Shown here: positions 14,119 through 21,373 of the stretch, piece after piece
Layout: every line of letters begins with the position of its first letter
How positions within the stretch are numbered: position 1 is the stretch's first letter
Source: DATDVL01 sp035290025
GTDB lineage: Archaea > Nanobdellota > Nanobdellia > SCGC-AAA011-G17 > DATDVL01
Reading direction: 5' to 3'
DNA: 24,314 nt
Assembly (NCBI GenBank): GCA_035290025.1
Contig: DATDVL010000044.1
Span: forward strand, 1 to 24,314
Position numbers and translations under genes: made by a program
The notes under the pieces: generated by a model
Databases searched by the model: none
What the model saw: the letters and a program-made list of their open reading frames with translations, nothing else
Told to the model about the DNA's origin: nothing

Positions 14119-14125
14119 TATAAAA
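14119..14125 (-). promoter_or_regulatory. TATA box for the channel-like gene
   Basis: The minus strand reads TTTTATA, about 63 bases before ATG 14059. The predicted start of transcription near 14095 leaves the GGAGGTG Shine-Dalgarno in the leader, so this gene has a leader, unlike many neighbours. Confidence 0.5.
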
Positions 14126-14216
14126 GCTTTCATAATCATTGTTTCGGAGTAACAGGTTAGCGCTGAGACAGAAGACTTATATACAAGACATATACAGGCA
14201 TATATGCGGAATAGAT

Positions 14217-14450
14217 ATGGTACAAGCAATGATTAATATTAATGAAAAGACGAATAGAGTCTTGAATGTGGTCAAGGCAAAGTTTGGTTTGAAGGATAAG
14301 TCTGCTGCTATTGATCAGGTGGTGGGTGAGTATGAACAACACTTCTTAGACATCAAGTTACATCCTGAGTATCAAAAGAAATCGTTGAAAAAGAAAGGTT
14401 TGAAGTTCAAGAATTTGGATGAAGTAAGTAAATATATTAAGAATTTGTGA
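14217..14450 (+). CDS. DUF2683-like small protein (antitoxin-like)
   Basis: 77 residues. The opening M-V-Q-A-M-I-N-I-N-E-K-T-N-R-V-L-N-V-V-K-A-K-F-G and the next K-D-K-S-A-A-I-D segment match the archaeal DUF2683 family, thought to be ribbon-helix-helix-like antitoxins, with a C-terminal part rich in Lys that would bind a toxin or DNA. An in-frame start at 14139 is rejected because the extra 26 residues do not resemble the family and carry the promoter region. A/T-rich TATA-like segments lie at 14178-14196, 25-35 bases upstream. No RelE/ParE-like toxin gene follows: the next gene is on the other strand. It may act as an orphan antitoxin or as a transcription factor. Confidence 0.75.
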   Translation: MVQAMININEKTNRVLNVVKAKFGLKDKSAAIDQVVGEYEQHFLDIKLHPEYQKKSLKKKGLKFKNLDEVSKYIKNL

Positions 14451-14507
14451 TTACAAAGGACATGTTTTGCTTTGAGGCAATATGCTCATACTAATGCCAT
14501 TGAAAAG

Positions 14508-15719
14508 TTATGCTTTAAAACCTTCTAGAACATGTAATAAATCATCTCTTGCCTTAAGTAAAGAAGCTTGTTTATTCAAATCCACTTCAGGCAATCGGAA
14601 AACAGTTATTCCGTCTCGGGGGAAATCTAGAGAAATATCTAACCGAGGTCTTTCAATTTTAGGCCTGTCTTTTGGATCTCTGCGTTCACTGAATGGATCT
14701 TTACTTGTCCATGCTGGGCCTACAACATTTCTTTTCGACACGTGGGCATAATGTTCCTTCTTATCAGGAAATTCATCTTCAGATTCTTGCATCTTATCTG
14801 ATTGGATAAAAGGGTGCATATGACTGCCATCAACAGTAACTACATAGTTTTCTTTTCCAGATTTTAATCCAAAGCATACTCCATGAGATTCTCTTAATAA
14901 ATTATTTTCTAATTCTTTAAATGTCCTCACTCCTACTTCTTCTAATTCCGTACCTAATGCTACGCTAGGTGTGTAGCCCAGTTTGCCTTTTCTTAAGATG
15001 TCTAACAATGGAATATTATACCAAATACCATCAACTTCATCGAAAGTAGCTTGTACACCAGCACGCCATACTAATCGTTGTGTACGGAGTTTTTTAGCCA
15101 GTTCTTCTTCAAACCTTTCATCAACCCAACCATTCATACCTTTTCTCTTATTTATTCTATGCACATGAATTACATACTTACCATCAACCACTTCAACAGC
15201 TATTTCAGGTCCTTCACCTTGTGAAGGGTATTCTAGTAAACTCTTGTTATAAGGACCAATCGGTTCTTCATTGGGAACTTTAACGCTGAACGGATCTCTT
15301 CTCAGTTCTCCTTCATAGACAGCATTCTTTTCTAAAGTTCTAGCTATTCCATCCAAATGGGTGGAAAGTTCGCGTTCTACTTCTGGTGTCACACTTGATA
15401 ATGATCGCAACTTTTGTTCAACCTCACCCATAACCTGTCTATTTTCTTTAAGCGCTTCCTCTCTGGCTCTAATCAATCTTCCTTCCAGATCATCAAAAGT
15501 TTTTTGAAGAACAATTTTAGGTTTTTGTCCTATTTCATAGCGAGAACGAACTTTAGTTACATAACAAGTTATGCCTGCTCTAAGAGCATCAATATCTCCT
15601 ACGAGAATGCCTGATCTTTGTTCATAAGGTGTTAAGGTAACAATTTTAGAAGTCGTACTAAACCTTTTAGGTGTAGCATCAAAATGGGCTTCAGGATTTC
15701 TTGGAAGAGATTGCACCAT
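14508..15719 (-). CDS. Large orphan protein with unusual base composition
   Basis: 403 residues, soluble, not recognised. A helical, charged stretch lies at about 72-135 (Glu/Arg-rich, likely coiled coil), followed by mixed alpha/beta segments with many Glu, Asp, Lys and Arg, a G-P-Y-N-K-S-L-L motif, and a basic, Pro-rich C-terminal third (K-D-R-P-K-I-E-R-P-R-L). There are two cysteines and no membrane helix, P-loop or zinc-finger pattern. Start ATG 15719; the TATA box at 15747-15754 is ~31 bases upstream, so the leader is only a few bases. It does not share the G+T-rich + strand of its neighbours (15181-15240 has 27 G+T of 60), which suggests later acquisition. Its length and full frame argue for a real gene. 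Confidence 0.75.
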   Translation of the reverse strand: MVQSLPRNPEAHFDATPKRFSTTSKIVTLTPYEQRSGILVGDIDALRAGITCYVTKVRSRYEIGQKPKIVLQKTFDDLEGRLIRAREEALKENRQVMGEVEQKLRSLSSVTPEVERELSTHLDGIARTLEKNAVYEGELRRDPFSVKVPNEEPIGPYNKSLLEYPSQGEGPEIAVEVVDGKYVIHVHRINKRKGMNGWVDERFEEELAKKLRTQRLVWRAGVQATFDEVDGIWYNIPLLDILRKGKLGYTPSVALGTELEEVGVRTFKELENNLLRESHGVCFGLKSGKENYVVTVDGSHMHPFIQSDKMQESEDEFPDKKEHYAHVSKRNVVGPAWTSKDPFSERRDPKDRPKIERPRLDISLDFPRDGITVFRLPEVDLNKQASLLKARDDLLHVLEGFKA

Positions 15720-15746
15720 GTTGTTTAATAAAAAGTAAAAATTCGT

Positions 15747-15754
15747 ATTTATAA
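15747..15754 (-). promoter_or_regulatory. TATA box for the 403-aa orphan
   Basis: The minus strand reads TTATAAAT, about 31 bases before ATG 15719, in the 70-base gap after rpoK. Confidence 0.5.
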
Positions 15755-15789
15755 GACTTATGAACCTTAACCACTAAGCAATAATAACA

Positions 15790-15981
15790 TCAGGGCATCG
15801 GTCGTCGAATAGTTATAGGTAAAATGTCTTGTTCATATTCGTGCGTTGCTATTCTGATAGGATTGAATTGGAATGCTTGTAATTGTTCTTCCCCAAGGCT
15901 GACAAGGATGGGTGCTCCCATGGCTATTTGCAATGCTCGTGCTCCGATGATGCGTGCTTTTTCGTATTTGGTGTGTTTCAT
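15790..15981 (-). CDS. rpoK: DNA-directed RNA polymerase subunit K (RPB6/omega family)
   Basis: 63 residues, the usual size of archaeal RpoK, which clamps the largest subunit of RNA polymerase during assembly. The conserved core K-Y-E-K-A-R-I-I-G-A-R-A-L-Q-I (5-19), the following A-M-G-A-P segment, and the C-terminal E-x-x-x-x-x-L-P-I-T-I-R-R are all present. It is translated from the ATGA overlap with rrp42 and is the last gene of the exosome operon. In several archaea rpoK sits with rps2 or ribosomal genes, so its place after rrp42 is a local rearrangement. Confidence 0.97.
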   Translation of the reverse strand: MKHTKYEKARIIGARALQIAMGAPILVSLGEEQLQAFQFNPIRIATHEYEQDILPITIRRPMP

Positions 15982-16766
15982 GCTAAATAACCTCTGAGGT
16001 AGTTTCCTCGTTCTGTTGCAAGGTTAATCATAGTATATAGCTCTTCTGGTCGTAACGGTTTGTTCCCGCCTTTTTGTAGTGCACAGAGATTGCCGTTGGG
16101 CAAGGTGAAGACACTTAAGCGTGCGTCTAAGTTTTCCCATTCTTCTGTTGTTGGGTCTATGAGGAATTTGTCTTTGATCTTAATAACAGTAACGCCAACG
16201 GGCATGTCTCCTAGGGGGAGTTTGTTTTTAGTTTTTTTCTTGTAGTCAACAACGTCTGTTTTTTCATCGTAATGGGGGAATACTGCGCTTTTGAGTGCTG
16301 CGCATGCTGCTAGTGCACAGGCGTCAAAGAGGTTTCCTGCATCATTAATAGGGTAAATGTCTACGATGATAGTCCATACCTTTTCTCCGCTTTTGATGCA
16401 GAGTTTTTTCATGTCGATAACGTGGGATTCTCGTATGCCTCGGTCGATGACGCGTGATAATTCTATGGCTTCTATTTGTGGTGGTCCTGCTTCGAATTCG
16501 GGGTTGCTTAAAGGTATGAGTTCTACGCCTATCATGAGTGCTCCTTCGTCGGGCGTGTCAGAGAAGGGTTCTCCTACTTCCATTTTTACTCCTGCTATGA
16601 CTTCTGTTGATCCTATGCGTACGCGTGCTGATCCTTCTGCTGATTTTGGTGCGATATTGTATTCTATAGTTACAGGTTCTCGATAATTTTCAAGTCCTCG
16701 TCCGTCTTCTCGTAACCCTTGGTGTAGCAGATTCAGAATGTGTTCTCGTGTTATTTTGCTGTTCAT
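15978..16766 (-). CDS. rrp42: Exosome complex component Rrp42
   Basis: RNase PH-like subunit of the archaeal exosome ring, 262 residues. It pairs with Rrp41 in the hexameric ring that degrades RNA 3' to 5' with phosphate; Rrp42 itself lacks catalytic residues and supplies structure and RNA binding. Recognisable segments are L-R-E-D-G-R (near 18), G-S-T-E-V-I-A-G-V-K-M-E-V, the G-P-P-Q-I-E-A-I-E-L-S-R-V-I-D-R-G-I-R-E-S stretch (in two parts here: E-A-I-E-L-S-R and R-G-I-R-E-S) and I-N-D-A-G-N-L-F-D-A. It overlaps rrp41 upstream and rpoK downstream by 4 bases each. Confidence 0.97.
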   Translation of the reverse strand: MNSKITREHILNLLHQGLREDGRGLENYREPVTIEYNIAPKSAEGSARVRIGSTEVIAGVKMEVGEPFSDTPDEGALMIGVELIPLSNPEFEAGPPQIEAIELSRVIDRGIRESHVIDMKKLCIKSGEKVWTIIVDIYPINDAGNLFDACALAACAALKSAVFPHYDEKTDVVDYKKKTKNKLPLGDMPVGVTVIKIKDKFLIDPTTEEWENLDARLSVFTLPNGNLCALQKGGNKPLRPEELYTMINLATERGNYLRGYLA

Positions 16767-17452
16767 GCTTGGTACCTTTTTTTGAGTGCTTCTTGTTGTA
16801 TTTTGTTAACTTCTTTAGTTGCAACAATTGCTTTGTCAATGACTTTTTTGAGTAGGTCTAGGGTGGTTATGCCATCCATTTGGAGGAGGGTTATTTCTCC
16901 TGTTCTGGGGAGTACACAAACCGGTACGTCGACTGCTCCAATGTCACAGTCTTCGTTAGCATCAATGTCAACAATAATCTGGTCTTCTATGATACCGACG
17001 GATATGGCTGCGGGCAAGTCTTTCATGGGTATGCCTGCATCTGCGAGTGCGAGTGCTGCTGCGCATATGCCTGCGCATCGTGTTCCTGCATCAGTTTCTA
17101 TAAGTTCTATGAAGACATCGATGACTGCGTTGGGGTATTGGCTTAAATCTAAAACAGGGAGTAATGCTTTTTCTGTGACAAGGCTTATTTCTTTGGATCG
17201 TCTGTTGCCTCCAGGTCGTACGCGTTCTCCTGATCCGGAAAATGCTATCATGTTATAACTGCAACGTAAGATACCTGTTTCTGGGTTTTGCAAGAATTTT
17301 GGATGGAGTTCTCGTGGTCCGTAGACTGCTGCGTAGGCGGTGGTATTCCCTATTTTGAACATGGCGCTTCCGTCTGCTCGTGGTATGACTCCTGTTTTTG
17401 CTTCTATGGGTCGTAGTTCGTCTACTTTTCTTCCGCTTTCTCGTTTGATCAT
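16763..17452 (-). CDS. rrp41: Exosome complex component Rrp41 (catalytic)
   Basis: RNase PH-like catalytic subunit of the archaeal exosome, 229 residues. Supporting segments are R-A-D-G-S-A (25-30), the R-R-S-K-E-I-S region (84-90) that binds RNA in the family, and E-T-D-A-G-T-R near 119-125. D175 in A-V-D-V-P aligns with the catalytic aspartate of archaeal Rrp41 (E-A-D-M-P type). Phosphorolytic trimming of RNA in the cytoplasm is the expected activity. The gene overlaps rrp4 upstream by 4 bases and rrp42 downstream by 4 bases, so the three exosome subunits are translationally coupled in the order cap, catalytic, structural. Confidence 0.97.
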   Translation of the reverse strand: MIKRESGRKVDELRPIEAKTGVIPRADGSAMFKIGNTTAYAAVYGPRELHPKFLQNPETGILRCSYNMIAFSGSGERVRPGGNRRSKEISLVTEKALLPVLDLSQYPNAVIDVFIELIETDAGTRCAGICAAALALADAGIPMKDLPAAISVGIIEDQIIVDIDANEDCDIGAVDVPVCVLPRTGEITLLQMDGITTLDLLKKVIDKAIVATKEVNKIQQEALKKRYQA

Positions 17453-18126
17453 GCTGGTGCTCCTAAGAATTTGGTGACTTCATCGGTGAGTCCTTCTAAG
17501 TGTGCTTTTTGTTCTATTAAGTTGATAGCATGAATTGCTTTTATTTCTGCTGCTGGCTCTCCTGATACCCATACAAGACCGTTTTGTCCGACAGTTATTT
17601 TGCAGCCTGTTTTTTCTTTGATAAGTGTAATCATGCTTCCTTGTTTTCCTATGATACGGGGTACTTTGGTGGAGTTGACTTTGATGATTTTTCCTGGTCC
17701 TAGTTTTCTAAAGCCAGGTCCTCGCATGTTTAATTCTACGGTTCCTCGGGTTACTTTTGCTATTTCTGCAACGATGTAATCACCATGACAGAAAATTTTG
17801 CTGAGGTCTGCTCCGCGGTCGATGAATTCTGCTGTGTCTCGTGATGATAATACAGCATCGTTGGCGAAATTAATGTCTACGTACCAGTTGCTGAAATTCA
17901 TATCAACGACTCGTCCTATGACTTGGTCTCCTTGTTTGGGGAAGTATCTTCCGTTTAGGGGTATAAGTTTGATGAGTCTGCCGTCAACGTTGACTAATCC
18001 TACGCGTGCTGCGATGATGTGGTCTCCGTCTCTGAAGGTGTCATACGTGGGTAGGTAGTCCATGCCAGTTGCTAATATTTGTCCAGGTACGACAATATCT
18101 TTTGGTTGTATGTGTAATTCTCCCAT
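17449..18126 (-). CDS. rrp4: Exosome RNA-binding cap component Rrp4
   Basis: S1/KH cap protein that feeds RNA to the Rrp41/Rrp42 ring. In 225 residues: N-terminal domain with V-V-P-G-Q-I-L-A-T-G (12-21), an S1 domain (about 63-137, with G-D-Q-V-I-G-R-V-V-D) and a KH domain with I-I-G-K-Q-G-S-M (GKQG at 160-163). It overlaps rrp41 by 4 bases. A TATA box at 18194-18203 predicts a leader of ~46 bases. An AAGGAG in that leader lies 25 bases before the ATG, too far for normal use, and no closer Shine-Dalgarno is seen. In most archaea rrp4 follows SBDS directly; here a small orphan gene lies between them and the operon has its own promoter. Confidence 0.97.
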   Translation of the reverse strand: MGELHIQPKDIVVPGQILATGMDYLPTYDTFRDGDHIIAARVGLVNVDGRLIKLIPLNGRYFPKQGDQVIGRVVDMNFSNWYVDINFANDAVLSSRDTAEFIDRGADLSKIFCHGDYIVAEIAKVTRGTVELNMRGPGFRKLGPGKIIKVNSTKVPRIIGKQGSMITLIKEKTGCKITVGQNGLVWVSGEPAAEIKAIHAINLIEQKAHLEGLTDEVTKFLGAPA

Positions 18127-18193
18127 AGAATAGTTTTTTTGTATGCGATAACTCCTTATGCTTTTCTCTCTAAAGGATGGTTCGGTAATGACC

Positions 18194-18203
18194 CTTTATA
18201 TAA
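18194..18203 (-). promoter_or_regulatory. TATA box for the exosome operon
   Basis: The minus strand reads TTATATAAAG, 72 bases before the rrp4 ATG. It predicts transcription from about 18172 with a ~46-base leader, so the rrp4-rrp41-rrp42-rpoK unit can be transcribed independently of SBDS. Confidence 0.55.
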
Positions 18204-18211
18204 CTTTTGTT

Positions 18212-18562
18212 TTATGGTTCGAGAAGGTCGATAAGTCCTCGGTAATGTGCATAATGAACAGTACCTACAGGAACTAGTTGGTTGCGACATCGATAGTCAG
18301 GGTGAATGCTGCCGCCATGTACAAATACGTCTTGTGGAACATTCCAAATGGGTAAAGCTAGATCTCCTGTTCCTTTTCTGTGGCCTCGAGGTATTTCAAC
18401 AAAAGTTATTGTTCTTTCTTCTGGAACATGTCCTGCATAGGTTACAAAGACGTTTAGGCTTCCGCAATGAAGTGGTACACAGTCTCCTGGAACGAGTGTA
18501 GCAAGTTCGCTTGTTCCCTTAAGATCTCGACAGCGTGGTGGTGGAGTTACTGCATCAGTCAT
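18212..18562 (-). CDS. Small orphan protein inserted between SBDS and rrp4
   Basis: 116 residues, not recognised. It looks like a small beta-rich soluble protein with many Pro, Gly and His, and four Cys (C11, C27, C33 and C91) whose spacing is not a standard zinc-finger pattern. Segments such as L-V-P-G-D-C-V-P-L-H-C-G-S and F-V-E-I-P-R-G-H-R suggest a compact barrel, but this is a guess. Start ATG 18562; a TATA box (18586-18592) is centred 27 bases upstream, so a leaderless mRNA is likely. It interrupts the SBDS-rrp4 order that is conserved in archaea and does not share the local G+T-rich + strand (18301-18360: 30 of 60), which suggests a later insertion. Confidence 0.65.
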   Translation of the reverse strand: MTDAVTPPPRCRDLKGTSELATLVPGDCVPLHCGSLNVFVTYAGHVPEERTITFVEIPRGHRKGTGDLALPIWNVPQDVFVHGGSIHPDYRCRNQLVPVGTVHYAHYRGLIDLLEP

Positions 18563-18585
18563 GGGTTAAAATTTTCAAAGTGGAG

Positions 18586-18592
18586 TATAAAA
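18586..18592 (-). promoter_or_regulatory. TATA box for the 116-aa orphan
   Basis: The minus strand reads TTTTATA, centred 27 bases before ATG 18562, in the 43-base gap downstream of SBDS. It gives the inserted gene its own leaderless promoter. Confidence 0.55.
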
Positions 18593-18605
18593 GTTTTATG
18601 GACTC

Positions 18606-19304
18606 TTAAAACGTTTTGAGTATTTTGCTTTCTACTTGTCCGTGTGCTATTTTTTGCAGACTGCTAAAAACATCGTCCGTTATGCCGGAGGGTATTTCTA
18701 TGACTGCTCGTAGGCTTCCGTCAGCGAGCCAGTCTTCATGGAGTAGTTTGTGTTGTTTGAGGATGGGGAATGCTGCGCTGCTGTATTGTGGTGGTATGAC
18801 TAGTTCTATTTGTCGTGTTTCAAATTTTATGGGTATGATGGGTCGTAGTGCCGTGATGACATCTTCGAGTTGTTGGTCTGCTGTTTTGTTTTCTTCTATT
18901 TTTATTTTCGCTTCGTTCATGGCTGCTTCTATGCGTTGTGGTGGGTGGGGTAGTCCTGTTCTGCTGTCAATAGTGAAGCGGTGTATTTTGGTCACGATTT
19001 GTTTGCGTAGTTCTTCTCGTTGTGCGTGGAGTTGTTGTGATGTTATGGGTATGTCTCCGTGTTTTATGATTTCTAGAATGATTGTTGGTATGTCGCTGGT
19101 TTTGAATGCTTCTTCAAGTTCTTTTACTGATGGTTTGATGCCTTTTCTTGCATCAGTAAATATATCATCAACGGCAGTTATGCTTCGTATCCTGATGCTT
19201 TTTCCTTTTCTGTAGTCTTGTGCTGCTACAGGGTCTACGAGTAGCTCGTAGGTTTTCCCGTTTTTCTTGATGCGTGCCGTGACGGCTTTGTCAATATCTA
19301 CCAT
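18606..19304 (-). CDS. Ribosome maturation protein SBDS (SDO1)
   Basis: Archaeal SBDS homologue, 232 residues, acting in large-subunit maturation by helping to release the anti-association factor aIF6. The family plan is complete: N-terminal FYSH domain (about 1-90, with A-V-T-A-R-I-K-K-N-G-K-T-Y-E-L-L-V-D-P and the I-F-T-D-A-R-K-G segment), a central helical domain (about 95-160) with S-Q-Q-L-H-A-Q-R-E and R-T-G-L-P-H-P-P-Q-R-I, and a C-terminal ferredoxin-like domain. The start overlaps the psmA stop by one base (TAATG). It belongs to the classical archaeal superoperon linking RNase P, proteasome, SBDS and exosome. Confidence 0.97.
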   Translation of the reverse strand: MVDIDKAVTARIKKNGKTYELLVDPVAAQDYRKGKSIRIRSITAVDDIFTDARKGIKPSVKELEEAFKTSDIPTIILEIIKHGDIPITSQQLHAQREELRKQIVTKIHRFTIDSRTGLPHPPQRIEAAMNEAKIKIEENKTADQQLEDVITALRPIIPIKFETRQIELVIPPQYSSAAFPILKQHKLLHEDWLADGSLRAVIEIPSGITDDVFSSLQKIAHGQVESKILKTF

Positions 19305-20026
19305 TAGGATTTGCTGATTCTGGCGAAGTCTTCTTTGGTATAGCGTTGGAACGTGCTGTCTTTACTACTAATGTAAGCACCATCAATGCGGTCAATGTTA
19401 AAGTCTTTGCCTAATACTTTTTTGAGTGCATTATAAGCCATTTTGAGCCCTTCTTGTAAGGTCATGCTGTCGCGGTATTCTTTGTTGAGAATGTCTTTAA
19501 CTTCGTTTTCTGCTTCTCCCATGGCGGTTGCTTTGTATTCAAAGAATATTCCTGTCGGGTCGGTGATGAAGAGTTGTGGTTCGTCAATCATGCCGATGAA
19601 TAAAAGTGATACGCCGAAGGGTCGTGCTCCTCCTACTTGGGTGTACATTTGTTTGAGGTTGCTTATTTGTTTCACTAAGTTGTCTGTTTCTATCGGGCTG
19701 TCGTAGGTGACGCGGTGTTGTTGTGCGAGTACTTGTGCTCGTTCTATGAGTATTCTTCCATCACTTACTATTCCTGATACTGCCGCTCCGATGTGTTGGT
19801 CTATTTGGAATACTTTTTCTACGCTTTTGGGTACGATAAGTTTTTCTGCTATGCGCTTATCTGCGAGTATGAGTGCTCCGTCTTTGCAGACGATGCCTAT
19901 GGCTGTGGTTCCTTGTTTGACGGTTTTCTTTGCGTATTCTACTTGTAAGAGTCTTCCATCGGGGCTGAACATGGCGCTGGTTCTATCGTAGCCCATGGCT
20001 TGGTGTGACATATCTCCTGGTTGCAT
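19304..20026 (-). CDS. psmA: Proteasome subunit alpha
   Basis: Alpha subunit of the archaeal 20S proteasome, 240 residues; it forms the outer gate rings and is not catalytic. The N-terminal gate helix G-Y-D-R-T-S-A-M-F-S-P-D-G-R-L-L-Q-V-E-Y-A (12-32; two parts: G-Y-D-R-T and F-S-P-D-G-R-L) is the family signature, followed by T-T-A-I-G-I (40-45), A-D-K-R and G-x-x-x-D-G-R. The ATG at 20026 is supported by AAAGGAGG about 9 bases upstream, located at the end of pop5. A methionine six residues later (M-S-H) is a weaker alternative start. No beta subunit is in the window. It lies between pop5 and SBDS as in the known superoperon. Confidence 0.97.
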   Translation of the reverse strand: MQPGDMSHQAMGYDRTSAMFSPDGRLLQVEYAKKTVKQGTTAIGIVCKDGALILADKRIAEKLIVPKSVEKVFQIDQHIGAAVSGIVSDGRILIERAQVLAQQHRVTYDSPIETDNLVKQISNLKQMYTQVGGARPFGVSLLFIGMIDEPQLFITDPTGIFFEYKATAMGEAENEVKDILNKEYRDSMTLQEGLKMAYNALKKVLGKDFNIDRIDGAYISSKDSTFQRYTKEDFARISKS

Positions 20027-20030
20027 GTGA

Positions 20031-20375
20031 TTATTCCTCCTTTGTGAGAATGTTTTTCATCGCTGTTTCGGCTTTTTTGTACATGCCTGAGACGTTGATG
20101 GTTCTGACAATGACGTTTTGCTGGTTTATATGTTTTACGAATGCTAAAGCAGTGCGTAATTCATTAACATTTTTGGCGTTGGTTTGTATGATGCCGCGAT
20201 TTTTTTCTTGGGTCATGAAGTGAATGTTTGCTTTTGCTAGTCCTTGGATGCCGAAATAGTCTTTTACTGCTGCTTGAATGGTAGTAATCATGGTTGCTAA
20301 GGGTAAGGGCTGTTCGCTGAGGATGTCATAGACAAGGTAGCGTTGGTTTTCTCGTTGTGTTGCTTTTATCTGCAT
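20031..20375 (-). CDS. rnp2: RNase P protein component 2 (Pop5/Rpp14 family)
   Basis: 114-residue Pop5-like protein, which with Rpp30 activates the catalytic domain of the archaeal RNase P RNA for tRNA 5' processing. Features: R-Y-L-V-Y-D-I-L near the N terminus, F-G-I-Q-G-L-A-K-A, R-G-I-I-Q-T (the typical G-I-x-R-T segment) and V-S-G-M-Y-K close to the C terminus. Length is normal for the family. Start ATG 20375 has no Shine-Dalgarno; a TATA box at 20397-20404 is 25-26 bases upstream, so the mRNA is probably leaderless and this gene heads the pop5-psmA-SBDS unit. Its usual upstream neighbour, rpp30, is separated here by two divergent orphan genes. Confidence 0.93.
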   Translation of the reverse strand: MQIKATQRENQRYLVYDILSEQPLPLATMITTIQAAVKDYFGIQGLAKANIHFMTQEKNRGIIQTNAKNVNELRTALAFVKHINQQNVIVRTINVSGMYKKAETAMKNILTKEE

Positions 20376-20396
20376 AGATGTTGGTAGTGAAGTTTA

Positions 20397-20404
20397 TTAT
20401 TTAA
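20397..20404 (-). promoter_or_regulatory. TATA box for the pop5-psmA-SBDS operon
   Basis: The minus strand reads TTAAATAA, 25.5 bases from the pop5 ATG at 20375. It is divergent from, and separate from, the TATA box of the orphan gene at 20465. Confidence 0.5.
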
Positions 20405-20431
20405 GGTTGTCTGTAAGATAGGTGAATTATA

Positions 20432-20439
20432 TTTATAAA
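20432..20439 (+). promoter_or_regulatory. TATA box for the first orphan paralogue
   Basis: TTTATAAA, the same octamer as at 12930-12937, centred 29.5 bases before ATG 20465. It argues against the upstream TTG at 20441, which would lie within two bases of the box. Confidence 0.6.
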
Positions 20440-20464
20440 GTTGGACTGCTATGTTTTTTGCAAA

Positions 20465-21247
20465 ATGACTGTTATACTTGAGTTGCCAGATTATTCAAGG
20501 ATTCATGGGAGTTCTTTATATCGCAGTAATGATGCTCCAGAACTACAGGTGGGTAATCGTAGGTTGCGAGTTTTTAATTTAGTGATGATTACTCGTCATC
20601 GTACCATCACAAAGGAGGATTTGACGCGTTACATTGTTGAGCATGCTGTTGCGCAAGTGTCTAATAATAAGAATAGAGAATTTTTATATCTAGGTGAAGA
20701 TCGTGCGGAGAGATTTAATGATAAGGAAATAGCGAAGGTTATGCAGGGATTATCGCGTCGTTTTGTTCATCGCTTAGCTGATGCTCACGAGCCCACGATA
20801 GATTATGTACTTGAAAGTTTGCATTTTCCTCATGCTATGCATGAAGGCTCTGATTACTGGTTACGTGTAGTTATAGGCATGTTGCCGTGTAGGGACGTGA
20901 CATCCATGCTTGCTGTGGATACTGTTGAACCGGAAAGTTGGTGTGAGGCGGCTTTTGAACGGCTTTATGCTGACCCGTATCTGGGGTGTTATGGACGAAA
21001 AAGTATGCCTTTAGTGATGCCTTGTGAGGATAATCTTGAGGCTACAGTGGAGATAAGTGATGAGCTTATAGAGAGTGTGCAAACACGGACTATGCAAGGT
21101 TTACTCGGTGCTGTGCGTGATATTAATCAAAGAATGCCTGGTTGTTTTGGGCAGTTAGAAGATCGTACACGTGTTATTGAAGGGGTTCTTATGTTAAGTG
21201 TTCTTAAGGATTTTAAACGAAACTATGATATGTTGAGAGGGCATTAA
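20465..21247 (+). CDS. Orphan protein, first of a tandem paralogous pair
   Basis: 260 residues from ATG 20465; the in-frame TTG at 20441 is too close to the TATA box. Family not recognised. The protein is soluble and alpha-rich, with four Cys. It shares with the next gene a segment at the same residue numbers: I89-A90-x5-L96-x-R98-R99-F100-V101-x-R103-(L/I)104-A105, preceded by V-x-x-x-x-(V/I)-T at about 38-45 and by a Y-(I/V)-V motif near residue 56-62. The equal numbering supports both start codons. The basic R-R-F-V-x-R helix may bind nucleic acid or a partner; nothing shows catalysis. The gene is inserted head-to-head with pop5 in the conserved rpp30-pop5 interval, with its own leaderless-type promoter. 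Confidence 0.75.
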   Translation: MTVILELPDYSRIHGSSLYRSNDAPELQVGNRRLRVFNLVMITRHRTITKEDLTRYIVEHAVAQVSNNKNREFLYLGEDRAERFNDKEIAKVMQGLSRRFVHRLADAHEPTIDYVLESLHFPHAMHEGSDYWLRVVIGMLPCRDVTSMLAVDTVEPESWCEAAFERLYADPYLGCYGRKSMPLVMPCEDNLEATVEISDELIESVQTRTMQGLLGAVRDINQRMPGCFGQLEDRTRVIEGVLMLSVLKDFKRNYDMLRGH

Positions 21248-21250
21248 CAA

Positions 21251-21269
21251 TTTTTATGTTGTAATTTTT
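21251..21269 (+). terminator. Two T5 tracts after the first orphan paralogue
   Basis: Two runs of five T follow the stop codon at 21247 within 22 bases. They are weak candidates for an archaeal oligo-T terminator. Confidence 0.3.
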
Positions 21270-21342
21270 GCGGATGAGCTTGTCTATATTTTGAGTGAAT
21301 TATGTTTATATAGGCTTCAAGGTTTACGTCTTTTTTGAAGTG

Positions 21343-21350
21343 ATAAATAT
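21343..21350 (+). promoter_or_regulatory. TATA box for the second orphan paralogue
   Basis: ATAAATAT is centred about 27 bases before ATG 21374, consistent with a leaderless mRNA. Another A/T-rich element (TTTATATAG, 21305-21313) lies further upstream. Confidence 0.5.
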
Positions 21351-21373
21351 TTTACAGGCAGGTTATTGATGAA

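Noticed and set aside
14139..14216. N-terminal extension of the DUF2683-like gene
   Set aside because: The family similarity begins exactly at ATG 14217, and the extension holds the TATA-like region.
14461..14480. Short hairpin TTGC...GCAA after the DUF2683-like gene
   Set aside because: The stem is only four base pairs and no T tract follows.
16740..17258. 172-codon + strand open frame antisense to rrp41
   Set aside because: A shadow of the conserved rrp41 frame, with low-complexity Ser/Met/Ala composition and no promoter or Shine-Dalgarno.
18616..19215. 199-codon + strand open frame antisense to SBDS
   Set aside because: It lies wholly over SBDS, its Ser/Met/Cys-rich translation resembles no protein, and long open antisense frames are expected from the G+T-biased strand.
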